From positions 1,240,001-1,304,000 of the forward strand of contig NZ_CP147915.1 in NCBI RefSeq assembly GCF_039645585.1: DNA of 64,000 nt. The letters are read 5' to 3'. Under the pieces are notes generated by a model. It did no database searches and had not been told where the DNA came from. It saw only the letters and a list, made by a program, of their open reading frames with translations. The translations under genes were made by a program, and so were the position numbers. Positions 25,931-35,227 of this stretch are shown here, in pieces (the stretch's first letter is position 1; every line of letters begins with the position of its first letter). The stretch comes from Sulfurimonas sp. HSL-1656 (GTDB taxonomy: Bacteria; Campylobacterota; Campylobacteria; Campylobacterales; Sulfurimonadaceae).

Positions 25931-27157
25931 TTGGTGATCGGACGTATATTTGCAGCTATTTTTTTGCTTCCGGCACTGCTTTTCGGGGCACTGACGTTTG
26001 AGTCGAACTCGAACCGGGAAGCCCAGATCGTACGAGCCTTCGACCTTCCGCTCTCTTTTCTCAACGACGCGAAACTGCAAAAGATCATCAGCAAAAAACG
26101 CAAAGAGTACCAGCGCCACGGCTTCTTTAAAAGCCTCGACCAGGCCTACCTTTTCATTCCCATGATCAAGGACTCCCTGGCCCACTCGGACGTTCCTGAC
26201 GAGTTCCTCTTCCTTGCGATGGCCGAGTCCGGCTTCTCCATCGATGCCTACTCCCGCAAAAAGGCCTCCGGGCTCTGGCAGTTTATGCCGGAAACCGGGC
26301 GCATCTTCGGTCTGCAGATCAACGACTACGTCGACGAACGCAAAGACCTCCTCAAATCGACCAATGCCGCGCTCACCTACCTTGAAACCCTCCACGCGCG
26401 CTTCAACAAGTGGTACCTGGCCGCCATTGCCTACAACTGCGGGGAAGGGCGTCTTTTCAGGGCCATCAAAAAGGCGGGCACCGATGACATCAACGTTCTG
26501 CTCGACGAGAAGAAGCGCTACCTTCCCAGAGAGAGCCGCAACTACATCCGCAAGATCGTGGCGCTGACGCTGCTGGCGGCCGACGAGGACTTTATGATCA
26601 ACCAGGAGTACGCCTACCTGCTCAACCGTGCAAACGCCTACTCCATCGCCCAGGTCGAAGTGGCCCGCGGCGAACGCATCAGCCGCGTCGCCAAGCTGAT
26701 CAATATGCCCCCCTACAAGCTGGCATCGCTCAACCGCCATCTCAACTATGATTTCGTCCCGCCCCATGACAAAAAGTACTCGATCTACATCCCCTACGTC
26801 AAACTGAACGAGTTCCGTCAGAACTACAAGCCCGCACCCCTGGAGACCTTCTATATGCTGCACAGCGTCGAGTCGGGCGAGAACCTTTCGCGCATCGGCA
26901 AGAAATACCGGGTCCCCTACAAAATGATCAAAGAGTTTAACCGCCTGCACTCCAATGTACTGCGTATCGGACAGAAGCTCGTTATCCCGGTCTCCAGACC
27001 GCTGGACCTCAAAAACGGCAAATACATCGTCAAGCGGGGCGACTCCCTTGAGGCGATCGCGCGCAATTTCGAAACGACCGTCTCCAGCCTGAAAAAGCTC
27101 AATAACCTCCAGGGGAACCTGATCCGTGTCGGTGACCGGCTGAGTATCTATGATTAA
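25931..27157 (+). CDS. mltD: MltD-type membrane-bound lytic transglycosylase with LysM repeats
   Basis: The 408-residue protein has a signal peptide (about 20), a catalytic SLT domain (about 75-200) with Glu in AESGFSIDAYSRKKASGLWQ, and C-terminal LysM repeats (about 235-405; MLHSVESGENLSRIGKKY and IVKRGDSLEAIARNF are the clear ones). It cleaves glycan strands to 1,6-anhydro ends in the periplasm. TTG 25931 or GTG 25934 can start it, both after AGAGGTGG. It ends inside the rlpA start, so hydrolase and RlpA are coupled. Confidence 0.9.
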   Translation: MVIGRIFAAIFLLPALLFGALTFESNSNREAQIVRAFDLPLSFLNDAKLQKIISKKRKEYQRHGFFKSLDQAYLFIPMIKDSLAHSDVPDEFLFLAMAESGFSIDAYSRKKASGLWQFMPETGRIFGLQINDYVDERKDLLKSTNAALTYLETLHARFNKWYLAAIAYNCGEGRLFRAIKKAGTDDINVLLDEKKRYLPRESRNYIRKIVALTLLAADEDFMINQEYAYLLNRANAYSIAQVEVARGERISRVAKLINMPPYKLASLNRHLNYDFVPPHDKKYSIYIPYVKLNEFRQNYKPAPLETFYMLHSVESGENLSRIGKKYRVPYKMIKEFNRLHSNVLRIGQKLVIPVSRPLDLKNGKYIVKRGDSLEAIARNFETTVSSLKKLNNLQGNLIRVGDRLSIYD

Positions 27158-27941
27158 GCTGCTTCCTTTTCTGGCACTGCTCCTCCTGATGGCCGGGTGC
27201 AGTACCCGGGGCATGTCATCCCGTACTGCGTATGAGGCGCCGTCTCCGGCCGTCGCCACCCGTACAACCCCCGCGGCATCGACCTACAAACACCCGACGA
27301 TGCGCCCCTATACGGTCAACGGGCGCCGCTACTTTCCCACCGTCGTGCAGAAGGGCGACACCTTCGACGGCAGGGCCAGCTGGTACGGTCCCGACTTTCA
27401 CGGCAAACTGACCTCCAACGGCGAGCGCTACGACATGTATTCGGCCACCGCCGCGCACAAGACCCTGCCGATGAACACCATCGTCCGTGTCACCAACAAG
27501 CGCAACGGGCACCAGACCGTCGTACGGATCAACGACAGGGGGCCCTTCGTCGCCTCGCGGATCATCGACCTCTCCAAAAAGGCGGCGACGGACCTGGATA
27601 TGGTCGGGGCCGGGACAACGGACGTACATCTCGAGGTGCTCGGTTTCGCCGGCAAGGGCGAACGCGTCATCCCGACGGAGGCGGCGCTGCGTGCGGGGCC
27701 GGCCGAGCAGATCGTCACTGCCTTCTATATCCAGATCGGTGCCTTCCGGCGCTTCGAGGGGGCATCCATCACCCAGCAGAAATACAACGGGTTTGAAGGG
27801 TATAAAACGATCATCAAGGATACTGAGTATAATAACGAAAGACTTTTCCGTGTCTGGCTCGGAAAGTTCAAAAGCGAGGCCGAAGCGCACGATTTTATTG
27901 CATCGTCACCCTTTGAGCACGCCTTTATCGTAAGGAAATAA
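27150..27941 (+). CDS. rlpA: RlpA-like septal lipoprotein / transglycosylase
   Basis: The 263-residue protein has a lipoprotein signal (LLLLMAGC, Cys about 15), a double-psi beta-barrel (about 70-165: GRASWYGPDFHGKLTSNGERYD, VRINDRGPF) and a C-terminal SPOR domain (about 190-262). RlpA proteins cut peptide-free glycan strands at the septum and bind denuded peptidoglycan through SPOR. The ATG overlaps the mltD stop by eight bases, a sensible functional pair. Confidence 0.9.
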   Translation: MIKLLPFLALLLLMAGCSTRGMSSRTAYEAPSPAVATRTTPAASTYKHPTMRPYTVNGRRYFPTVVQKGDTFDGRASWYGPDFHGKLTSNGERYDMYSATAAHKTLPMNTIVRVTNKRNGHQTVVRINDRGPFVASRIIDLSKKAATDLDMVGAGTTDVHLEVLGFAGKGERVIPTEAALRAGPAEQIVTAFYIQIGAFRRFEGASITQQKYNGFEGYKTIIKDTEYNNERLFRVWLGKFKSEAEAHDFIASSPFEHAFIVRK

Positions 27942-27943
27942 GT

Positions 27944-28516
27944 ATGATCGTCAAAGAGCGCAATACCAAAGAGACGCAGATCCGTGTAGAGCTTGAACTC
28001 TACGGAGAGGGCAAAAGCAGCATCAATACCGGTGTGGGCTTTTTCGACCACATGCTCGAAGCCTTCTCCAAACACGCGCTGATCGATCTGAACGTCTCCT
28101 GCAAAGGCGACACGCACATTGACGACCACCACAGTGTCGAGGATGTCGGCATCGTCATCGCCATGGCGCTGGCCGAAGCGATCTACCCGATCGAAAAGGT
28201 GGAGCGCTTCGGCAATGCCGTCGTCGTCATGGATGAAGCGAGTGTCAGCTGCGACATGGACCTGAGCAACCGTCCCTACCTCTATTACGACGTACCCGTC
28301 AGCGGCAAGGTCGGAAATTTCGATACGGAACTGGCCGAGGAGTTCTTCCGGGCCATCGTTTTCAACTCCCGTATCTGCGCGCATATCGTCATGCAGCGCG
28401 GTAAAAACCGCCACCACATCATTGAAGCGGCCTTCAAGGCATTCGCCGTGGCGCTGCGCCGCGCGGTAACCCGCAACGAACGCGTCACCGTTCCGAGCAC
28501 AAAGGGCGTTTTGTGA
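27944..28516 (+). CDS. hisB: imidazoleglycerol-phosphate dehydratase
   Basis: This 190-residue monofunctional HisB dehydrates IGP in histidine synthesis. Metal-binding motifs GFFDHMLEAFSKHA and DDHHSVED and the later RGKNRHHIIEAAFKAFA are intact. The phosphatase half of the E. coli fusion is absent, as in most bacteria. It stands alone from other his genes, two bases after rlpA, and its stop overlaps the kdsC GTG. Confidence 0.95.
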   Translation: MIVKERNTKETQIRVELELYGEGKSSINTGVGFFDHMLEAFSKHALIDLNVSCKGDTHIDDHHSVEDVGIVIAMALAEAIYPIEKVERFGNAVVVMDEASVSCDMDLSNRPYLYYDVPVSGKVGNFDTELAEEFFRAIVFNSRICAHIVMQRGKNRHHIIEAAFKAFAVALRRAVTRNERVTVPSTKGVL

Positions 28517-29010
28517 TCAAACTGCTCGTGCTGGACGTCGACGGCTGCCTGACCAACGGGCAGATCATCTACGGCGAAAGCGGGGAGGAGATCAAAGCCT
28601 TCAACGTCAAAGACGGTCTGGCGATCAAAAGCTGGATGCGCCTCGGGCACGAGGTCGCCATCATTACAGGGCGCCGTTCGGGTATCGTCAAACGCCGCGC
28701 GGATGAACTGGGGATTTTGCACCTCTACCAGGGCGTCAAAGATAAGCGCAAACGTCTGGAGATGCTCTGCAGCGACCTTGATATCGACGTAACGACGGAG
28801 GTTGCAGCCATCGGCGACGACCTGAACGACCTGAAAATGCTGGAGCTGGCCGCCGTCTCCTTTGCACCGGCGGATGCGTCATCCTACATTACCGGGCGCG
28901 TGGACCATGTCCTGGCACGCCGTGGCGGCGAAGCGGCCGTGCGGGAGATGATCGAAGCGTTGATGCGCCGCAACGGCGAGGAAGAGGCTTTCCTCGCGCA
29001 GTGGCAATGA
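28513..29010 (+). CDS. kdsC: KDO-8-phosphate phosphatase
   Basis: The 165-residue HAD phosphatase dephosphorylates KDO8P for LPS core synthesis. Motif I is LVLDVDGCLTNG, motif II IITGR, and motif IV AIGDDLNDLKML. It has no cap domain, as expected for tetrameric KdsC. The GTG start overlaps the hisB stop. kdsC-lptC-lptA is the same order as in the E. coli LPS locus. Confidence 0.93.
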   Translation: MIKLLVLDVDGCLTNGQIIYGESGEEIKAFNVKDGLAIKSWMRLGHEVAIITGRRSGIVKRRADELGILHLYQGVKDKRKRLEMLCSDLDIDVTTEVAAIGDDLNDLKMLELAAVSFAPADASSYITGRVDHVLARRGGEAAVREMIEALMRRNGEEEAFLAQWQ

Positions 29011-29525
29011 GCGTCTCGACCTTTTACCTGCTCATCGGCGCAGTGCTGGGGAGCATTTTTTTCTTTTTCAAACCGTTGCAGGTCGATATCGCCACCCCCG
29101 GCGAGCTGGCACAGATCGAACTGGAGCGTTTTACGGTCTATGAAGTCGCGGCTGACGGGGTCAAAACGATCCTCGCCGGAACGCACGCATCACGCTTCCC
29201 CGACCGCTACGAGGTTGAAGACCTCAACCTCACTGACCGCTCCGAGGGGCACGTAGAGACGATGCAGGCCCGCAAAGGGATCTACAAAGAACCGCTGATC
29301 TCCCTGGACGGGGATGTCCGTTTCCGGCGGGATGACGGCTATACCTTCGAAACGCAGAAGGCCGATTACAACCAGAGCTCAGGCGACGTGCGCGCCCCGG
29401 GCAGTTTCGTACTGTGGCAGGCCAGCGACCGCGTTGACGGCAGGAACCTGTTCTACAACATTAAAAGCGGCGACATCACCGCGAAAAAGATCGTCGGAGT
29501 TTATACCATGAAGGAGAAAATGTGA
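29007..29525 (+). CDS. lptC: LPS export protein LptC
   Basis: The 172-residue protein has one N-terminal membrane span (about 5-22, FYLLIGAVLGSIFFFF) and a periplasmic beta-jellyroll. LptC joins the LptB2FG exporter to the LptA bridge. Identity rests on size, topology and position between kdsC and lptA, as sequence is weakly conserved in this family. ATG 29007 overlaps the kdsC stop as ATGA and is preferred to GTG 29001. Confidence 0.8.
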   Translation: MSVSTFYLLIGAVLGSIFFFFKPLQVDIATPGELAQIELERFTVYEVAADGVKTILAGTHASRFPDRYEVEDLNLTDRSEGHVETMQARKGIYKEPLISLDGDVRFRRDDGYTFETQKADYNQSSGDVRAPGSFVLWQASDRVDGRNLFYNIKSGDITAKKIVGVYTMKEKM

Positions 29526-30001
29526 AGTCCGCTTTAGCCCTTATCGTCACCATCGCAGCGGCAGGGAGCCTCTATGCGGCCGAACAGCTCAAGATCGCTG
29601 CCGACGCTTTTACGGCCAACGAAAAAGAGGGGCGCTCGGTATTCGAGGGGCATGTGCGTATCAAGATGGGGAGCGACGAACTCAATGCGTCGCGTGTCGA
29701 GGTCTTTACCGCCGCGGACCGCACGCCGACGAAGTATATCGCCAGCGGCGACGCCTCCTTTTTCCTCAAGGCCGATAACGGCGCGACGTACAGCGGCCGG
29801 GCGCAGAAGGTCATCTACCTCCCGCTGAAAGAGCAGTACAGTTTCTACGGCGACGTGCACCTGATGCAGCACGATGAGCACAAGCAGATCGACGGCGAAG
29901 AGGTCGTCGTCAATATCCAGGAGGGCACGGCCGCGGCCAGAGGGGCGGAGCGCCAGCCTGTCATCATGATCTTCAACCTTCCCGAGGAGAAAAAGAAGTG
30001 A
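29522..30001 (+). CDS. lptA: periplasmic LPS bridge protein LptA
   Basis: The 159-residue protein has a signal peptide (about 19, ending SLYA) and an OstA-like domain of repeating strands (KIAADAFTANEKEGRSVFEGHVRI, RAQKVIYLPLKEQYSFYGDV). It carries LPS across the periplasm. The GTG start overlaps the lptC stop. The lptB gene is not next to it, unlike in E. coli. Confidence 0.88.
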   Translation: MKSALALIVTIAAAGSLYAAEQLKIAADAFTANEKEGRSVFEGHVRIKMGSDELNASRVEVFTAADRTPTKYIASGDASFFLKADNGATYSGRAQKVIYLPLKEQYSFYGDVHLMQHDEHKQIDGEEVVVNIQEGTAAARGAERQPVIMIFNLPEEKKK

Positions 30002-30621
30002 TCGAGGTCGTCGAGGCGCATTTCAACACCAGCGCCGCCAACATTTCCCAGTCTCCGGACAACGACACCGTCAACGAGATCGCCTTTATGGCACGCTCCA
30101 ATGCGGGGAAAAGTTCGCTGCTCAACGCCTTGTGCAACCATAAAAACCTCGCGAAGGTCTCTGCAACGCCGGGCAAGACACGCCTGATCAACTACTTTGA
30201 CGCGACCTTCATGGACCGCGACAACCAAGAAAAGCTTAATGCCCTGCTGGTAGACCTCCCGGGGTTCGGATACGCCAAAGTCTCCAAGACCCTCAAGAGC
30301 GACTGGGAAAAGAACCTCACGGACTTCATCACCCAGCGCGAACAGATCCGTGTCTTCGTGCACCTTGTCGACGCCCGCCACCCCGACCTCCCTATCGACC
30401 GCTCCGTCGCCGAATACCTTGAACAGATCCGCCGGCCGGGCCAAACGGTGCTGCGTGTCTTTACGAAATCGGACAAGCTCAACCAGAAAGAGCTCGGTGC
30501 ACTGCTGCGGGACTACCCCGGCGCGCTGGTCGTCTCCAGCAGCAAGAAGCGCGGCATCGCAAAACTGGCCGCGCGCCTTTACGATCTTCTCACCGGAACC
30601 GACGATGTCCATCCACTTTAG
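29998..30621 (+). CDS. engB: ribosome-biogenesis GTPase YsxC/EngB
   Basis: The 207-residue protein is a TRAFAC GTPase required for large-subunit assembly. G1 is ARSNAGKSSLLNAL near 30-43, G3 VDLPGFGYA, G4 TKSDKLN and G5 SSSKKRG. Length fits EngB. GTG 29998 overlaps the lptA stop. Confidence 0.93.
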   Translation: MIEVVEAHFNTSAANISQSPDNDTVNEIAFMARSNAGKSSLLNALCNHKNLAKVSATPGKTRLINYFDATFMDRDNQEKLNALLVDLPGFGYAKVSKTLKSDWEKNLTDFITQREQIRVFVHLVDARHPDLPIDRSVAEYLEQIRRPGQTVLRVFTKSDKLNQKELGALLRDYPGALVVSSSKKRGIAKLAARLYDLLTGTDDVHPL

Positions 30622-31066
30622 AAAAGCGACCCTGGCCGATATCCCGGCGATGCAGCGCCTCGTAGCCCCCAAAGTCGAAGACGGCACCATCCTCGTGCGC
30701 AGCAACGACGAGCTGGCTACCAATATCCGCTCCTACATTCTCGCCTTCGACGGCGAACGCCTCATCGGCTTTACGGCGCTGCATGTGCATTCGCCCGAAC
30801 TGGCCGAGATCCGCTCCCTGATCGTCGATGAACCCTACCGTAACCAGGGCATCGGGGCCGAACTGGTCAGCCTCTCCATCGAAGAGGGGAAAAAGCTGGG
30901 GCTCAAACGGGTGCTGGCACTGACCTATGCCGCCCGTTTCTTCGAAAAACTCTCCTTTTCCGAGATCCCCAAAGAGAGCCTGCCCGAACACAAGATCTGG
31001 GCCGACTGCATCAAATGCAAGCACTTTCCGGTATGCAACGAAATCGCGCTGATCAAAACCCTCTGA
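30605..31066 (+). CDS. GNAT acetyltransferase, probable short N-acetylglutamate synthase
   Basis: The 153-residue protein has a GNAT fold: IHFRKATLADIPAMQRLV at the start and the acetyl-CoA motif YRNQGIGAELV near 78-88. The end HKIWADCIKCKHFPVCNEIAL contains three spaced cysteines. This pattern resembles the short stand-alone N-acetylglutamate synthases (first step of arginine synthesis) of bacteria lacking classical ArgA. It overlaps engB by 17 bases. The exact acceptor is inferred. Confidence 0.75.
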   Translation: MSIHFRKATLADIPAMQRLVAPKVEDGTILVRSNDELATNIRSYILAFDGERLIGFTALHVHSPELAEIRSLIVDEPYRNQGIGAELVSLSIEEGKKLGLKRVLALTYAARFFEKLSFSEIPKESLPEHKIWADCIKCKHFPVCNEIALIKTL

Positions 31067-31485
31067 CCTGGATTTTTTTCGCACTCCTCTTCGTACCCTA
31101 CGAAGCGCTGAGCATGCACTATCTCTATCTGCCGCCGCTCTTCGGCGTCCTCTTTTTTCTCTATATCCGGGCGCTTGACAGGCACTCCTCCTTTGCCTTT
31201 TTCGTCATTGTCGTTTTGCTGATCATTGCGGAGACCGCCAAGGGTTACCTGCTGCTCAGTACGCTCTTTTTCTACACCGTCAGCTACTTCCTCATCCTGC
31301 CGCGCATCAAGAGCATCGTCTCCTGCCACCTCTGCCTCAATGCCATCATCGTGCTGCTCGCCTATGTCGGCTACTGGGCATTTACGGCCCTGTTTGCGAA
31401 CATGTTCGCCCTCCCGCTGCCGCAGCTTGATTTCAAGGTCATCTTCTATATGATGATCGAGTTCTTCCTGGTGGGGCTGCTGTGA
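31033..31485 (+). CDS. MreD-like rod-shape membrane protein
   Basis: About 150 residues with five hydrophobic spans (WIFFALLFVPYEAL, LPPLFGVLFFLYI, FAFFVIVVLLIIAE, LLSTLFFYTVSYFLI, AIIVLLAYVGYWAF). The gene immediately precedes mrdA, the usual place for mreD in a rod-shape operon. Similarity rests on topology and position, not on motifs. The start is uncertain: ATG 31033 or ATG 31015, both inside the acetyltransferase gene. Confidence 0.6.
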   Translation: MQRNRADQNPLTWIFFALLFVPYEALSMHYLYLPPLFGVLFFLYIRALDRHSSFAFFVIVVLLIIAETAKGYLLLSTLFFYTVSYFLILPRIKSIVSCHLCLNAIIVLLAYVGYWAFTALFANMFALPLPQLDFKVIFYMMIEFFLVGLL

Positions 31486-33266
31486 GAACCCGTATCCTTA
31501 TCGCCCTGTTCATCTTTATCTGGGTCTCGCTGCTGAGCCGCGTCTACTACCTGAGCGTCCACTCCAACCGCTACTACGAACAGCTCTCGACGGAGAACAC
31601 CCTGAAAACGGAACGTATCGCCCCGGTCCGCGGCGAGATCCTCGACCGTAACTTCAGGCCGCTCGCCATCAACAAGCTGGGTTTCAAGATCGAGGTGATG
31701 CCGCACCTGAGCACCCAGAAGCGTCTCGAGAGCCTCCAGAGTACCCTGGAGCGGATCCAGCGGCTGCTGCCGATGCTCGACGCGGAAAAGATGCTCAAGG
31801 TCTACAAGCAGAATGATTCGCACTACAACCACCGGGAAATCGCCGTCGCGGACTTTATCTCCTACGAAGACATCCTTCCCGTCTACTCGGAGCTGAACCT
31901 GCTGGAAAACGTCAAAATCTCCCCGGCCCCGATGCGCTACTACCCCTACCAGAAGATCGCGGCCCATATTATCGGCTACACGGCAAAATCCAACCAGCAG
32001 GAGATCGAACGCGACCCGGTCCTGAAATTGACGGGAATCGTCGGCAAATCCGGGCTGGAGAAGCAGTACAACACTTACCTCGAGGGGGTTCCTGGGGAAC
32101 GTACCGTACAGATGAATGCACTGAACGAGGAGATCTCCGTCCTCGAGACACACAAGCCGCTGGAGAACCGGAACCTTGTCCTGACCGTCGACATGCGGCT
32201 GCAGCAGTACATAAGCCGAATGATGGAGGGAAACGCGGGTGCCGTAATCGTCATGGGCCTCGACGGCGAAATCCTCTCCGCGGGCAGTTACCCCGAATAC
32301 AACCCCAATACTTTCGTATCGGGTATCTCGGGAGCAAAATGGAACGCACTGATCAACGACCTGGACATGCCCTTTACCAACAAGATCGTCAACGGGCTCT
32401 ATCCCCCGGGCTCAACGATCAAACCCTCCATCGGGATGATCTACCTCGACAGCGGCATCAGCCAGTGGTGGTACGTGACCTGCACCGGGACCATGGAGCT
32501 GGGGAACCGGAACTTCCGCTGCTGGAAAAGCTGGGGGCACGGCAAGACCGACCTGCACAAGGCGATCCGGGAGAGCTGCGACGACTATTTCTACAAAGGC
32601 AGCCTCAAAGTCGGGATCGAAAAGATCAGCGACGGGCTCAAAAGCTTCGGTCTCGGCGATAAAACGGGCATAGACCTTCCCAACGAGTTCATCGGGACGA
32701 TCCCCAACCGCGCCTGGAAGCGGGAACGCTACAACGAACCGTGGTACATCGGGGAGACGCTCAATACGTCCATCGGGCAGGGGAGCGTACTCGTCACGCC
32801 GCTGCAGATCGCCCAGAACACGGCCCTCATTGCCGGCGGGAAGCTGCCCCAGCCGCGGCTGGCGCGCATGATCGACAACAACCTGACCCAGCCGGTCTAC
32901 CGCGACGTCCTGACCGCCAGGCAGAAAGCGGATCTTCCCATCATCCGCCGGGCGATGCGCCAGGTCTGCAGCCACCCCAAAGGGACGGCCTCCGCACAGA
33001 TTACGACCAAGGTGGCCATTGCGGGCAAGACGGGGACCGCACAGGTTATCGGGATCCCGCAGGCGACGAAAAAGCGTATCAAAGAGGAAGATATGGCCTA
33101 CTATACGCGTTCACACGCCTGGTTAACAACCTACGGGCCCTACCGCCACCCGCAGTATGTCGTCACCGCGCTGATCGAACACGGCGGTCACGGGGCATCG
33201 GCCGCCGGCGACATTGTCTCCGGCATCTACGACAAACTTGCCGAGTTCGGTTATATCAAAAAGTAG
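31482..33266 (+). CDS. mrdA: penicillin-binding protein 2 (elongation transpeptidase)
   Basis: The 594-residue protein has one N-terminal span (about 5-20), a dimerisation region and a transpeptidase domain. The active Ser is in STIKPS near 310, the second motif SCD follows near 365 (RESCDDYFYKG), and KTGTAQ lies near 516. PBP2 cross-links peptidoglycan in the rod complex with RodA, MreC and MreD. The GTG start overlaps the mreD-like stop. It closes the long plus-strand chain from nadK. Confidence 0.93.
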   Translation: MRTRILIALFIFIWVSLLSRVYYLSVHSNRYYEQLSTENTLKTERIAPVRGEILDRNFRPLAINKLGFKIEVMPHLSTQKRLESLQSTLERIQRLLPMLDAEKMLKVYKQNDSHYNHREIAVADFISYEDILPVYSELNLLENVKISPAPMRYYPYQKIAAHIIGYTAKSNQQEIERDPVLKLTGIVGKSGLEKQYNTYLEGVPGERTVQMNALNEEISVLETHKPLENRNLVLTVDMRLQQYISRMMEGNAGAVIVMGLDGEILSAGSYPEYNPNTFVSGISGAKWNALINDLDMPFTNKIVNGLYPPGSTIKPSIGMIYLDSGISQWWYVTCTGTMELGNRNFRCWKSWGHGKTDLHKAIRESCDDYFYKGSLKVGIEKISDGLKSFGLGDKTGIDLPNEFIGTIPNRAWKRERYNEPWYIGETLNTSIGQGSVLVTPLQIAQNTALIAGGKLPQPRLARMIDNNLTQPVYRDVLTARQKADLPIIRRAMRQVCSHPKGTASAQITTKVAIAGKTGTAQVIGIPQATKKRIKEEDMAYYTRSHAWLTTYGPYRHPQYVVTALIEHGGHGASAAGDIVSGIYDKLAEFGYIKK

Positions 33267-33287
33267 AAAGCAGAATACGCCCCGAGA

Positions 33288-34217
33288 TCAGTGCCCGAGC
33301 GCGCTTTTGACGAAGAGGGCGAAGATCATCAGCAGGATGATCCCGCCGGCTTTGCTGTAGAGTTTGTTGGCAAGCACGAGGAGCAGGGCGAGGGAAGCGG
33401 CCATCATGATATAGATGTCGCCCAGGTTCGAACCGCTGATGGGAAGGGGACGGATCAGTGCCGCGCCCCCGAGGACCATGGCGAAGTTCGCCACGTTTGA
33501 ACCGATGATATTCCCGATGCTCAGATCGGCATTCCCTTTTTTCAGGGCGACCAGGGAAACGACCAGCTCGGGCAGCGACGTCCCGAAGGCGATCAGGAGC
33601 AGACCGATGACCCATTCGCTGACCCCGAGGCTGCGGGCGATCATGCTGGCGCTCTCGACGACGAAGTGCGCGCCGCCGATTGTCATCACGAAGCCGGCGA
33701 ACAGCAGGGCGATCGTTTTCCCCCAGGCAAATGCCTCTTTTTCCAGACTCTCATCAATCTCCTCGGTCAGCTCCGAACCGTCCGTGGAGAAGAGAAAGTA
33801 GAGGTAGGCCGCCATCAGCGTGACAAAGATCACCCCCTCGAAACGGCCGATGACTCCGTCGTAAGCCGCCAGGAAGTAGAGGATAACGGGAAAAAGGATC
33901 CAGGCGCTGTCGCGGTTGAAAAGGTCGCGGGCGGGGTTCATTTTTTTCGCCAGGACAAAGACCAGCCCCAGCACCAGGGTGATATTCATCGTCACACTCC
34001 CGACGACGTTTGCGACGGCCAGTTCGGGTTTGGCATACCACGATGCCATCATGGATGCCGCCATCTCCGGAAGGGAGGTCCCGAACCCGACCAGCGTCGC
34101 ACCGATGACGAAGTGGGAGATGTTGTAGTGCAGGGCGATACGCTCGGATTCGCGGATGATGAAATCCGCCCCCCAGATCAGTGTAGCCATTGCGGCAACG
34201 AAAACAAGGTATTCCAT
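33288..34217 (-). CDS. yrbG: CaCA-family Ca2+/Na+ antiporter (YrbG-like)
   Basis: The 309-residue protein has about ten spans and two inverted alpha repeats with ion-binding motifs GFGTSLPEMAASM near 48 and AFGTSLPELVVSL near 205. Members exchange Ca2+ for Na+ or H+; the ion is not certain. In E. coli yrbG sits beside kdsC-lptCA; here it lies close but on the opposite strand. Its ATG overlaps the ybeY stop. Confidence 0.88.
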   Translation of the reverse strand: MEYLVFVAAMATLIWGADFIIRESERIALHYNISHFVIGATLVGFGTSLPEMAASMMASWYAKPELAVANVVGSVTMNITLVLGLVFVLAKKMNPARDLFNRDSAWILFPVILYFLAAYDGVIGRFEGVIFVTLMAAYLYFLFSTDGSELTEEIDESLEKEAFAWGKTIALLFAGFVMTIGGAHFVVESASMIARSLGVSEWVIGLLLIAFGTSLPELVVSLVALKKGNADLSIGNIIGSNVANFAMVLGGAALIRPLPISGSNLGDIYIMMAASLALLLVLANKLYSKAGGIILLMIFALFVKSALGH

Positions 34218-34651
34218 TACGCCTCCTCTTCGGTACGGACGATAAGACTGCTCGGCAGCCCGAGCGCAGTGATGATCTCTTCCTCTTTGCGGCGCATTTC
34301 ACCGTCATCGATCTCATGGTCAAAGCCCAGCAGGTGCAGCACCCCGTGCAAGAAGAGCAGGGCGCACTCCTGCGCTTCGCTGTGGCCGAAACGCGCCGCG
34401 CCGCTTTTGACATGGTCGGCACTGATGACAATGCTCCCGATCGGCGCCATCGGCATGGGGTCATAGGGAAAGCTCAGCACATCGGTCGCTTTGTCGATGC
34501 CGCGGTGCTCCTTGTTGAGGACGCGGATCGTTTCGTCGTCACAGATGATGAGCTCCATATCGCCCGCGTTCAGCGTGTCGGCAATGGTCTCCATAAGGGT
34601 ATAGTCCGGTTCAAATTCCGTCTGGTTATCGATATCAATCATAGACGGCAT
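34217..34651 (-). CDS. ybeY: endoribonuclease YbeY
   Basis: About 144 residues. The zinc motif HxxxHxxGxxH is complete in FLHGVLHLLGFDHEID, near residue 110. YbeY acts in 16S rRNA 3' maturation and ribosome quality control. Several in-frame ATGs exist (34675, 34651, 34642). I list 34651 (MPSMIDIDNQ), but 34642 (MIDIDNQ) also fits the family N-terminus, and no start has a strong ribosome site. Confidence 0.9.
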   Translation of the reverse strand: MPSMIDIDNQTEFEPDYTLMETIADTLNAGDMELIICDDETIRVLNKEHRGIDKATDVLSFPYDPMPMAPIGSIVISADHVKSGAARFGHSEAQECALLFLHGVLHLLGFDHEIDDGEMRRKEEEIITALGLPSSLIVRTEEEA

Positions 34652-34717
34652 TCTAGCCAATCTGTGCTTTAGCATGCCGTTACTGAAACGTTTTTGCCGC
34701 TATGGTACAATCGGTGC

Positions 34718-35227
34718 ATGATTACCCGAAGAAGCCTCCTGCTGGGGGGCGCGGCGCTCCTGCTGCTGCCCGTTGAGAGCAGCGCGGATTACGCCCGCCC
34801 CGTGACCATCCTCAAAGAGCCTTACCAGACCATCGCCACCGTGCAGCGCGACCTTTTTCCCGGCGGCGGTACGGCCCCCTCGCCGCAACTGCTCAAAGCG
34901 ATCGACTACCTCGGCGGCGTGATGCACGATGACTATATCGATGACGATGATAAACGCTTCCTCGCAAACGGCGCACTCTGGCTCAACGAATACACCGGAA
35001 AGGAATTCGGCAGCGCCTACTACCGCCTCACACCGTCGCAGCGCGAGGAGGTTTTACAATGGCTCTCCGGAACGCCCTGGGGGGAGAGCTGGCTCTGGAG
35101 CCTCATCTCCTACCTGTTCGAAGCCCTGCTGTGCGACCCCGTCTACGGGGCGAACACCCATGAGGCGGGGTGGCACTGGCTGGGACATGAACCCGGCTAT
35201 CCGCGCCCCAAGGCTGCATTGATATGA
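34718..35227 (+). CDS. Tat-exported small subunit of a GMC dehydrogenase (gluconate 2-DH subunit 3-like)
   Basis: The 169-residue protein begins with a twin-arginine-type signal (MITRRSLLLGGAALLLLP). The rest resembles gluconate 2-dehydrogenase subunit 3: QTIATVQRDLFPGG near the start and WLNEYTGKEFGSAYYRLTPSQ. Such subunits carry the flavin partner out through Tat. Its stop overlaps the ATG of the GMC enzyme (ATGA). TACAAT at 34706-34711 may be the -10 box, leaving a very short leader. Confidence 0.75.
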   Translation: MITRRSLLLGGAALLLLPVESSADYARPVTILKEPYQTIATVQRDLFPGGGTAPSPQLLKAIDYLGGVMHDDYIDDDDKRFLANGALWLNEYTGKEFGSAYYRLTPSQREEVLQWLSGTPWGESWLWSLISYLFEALLCDPVYGANTHEAGWHWLGHEPGYPRPKAALI

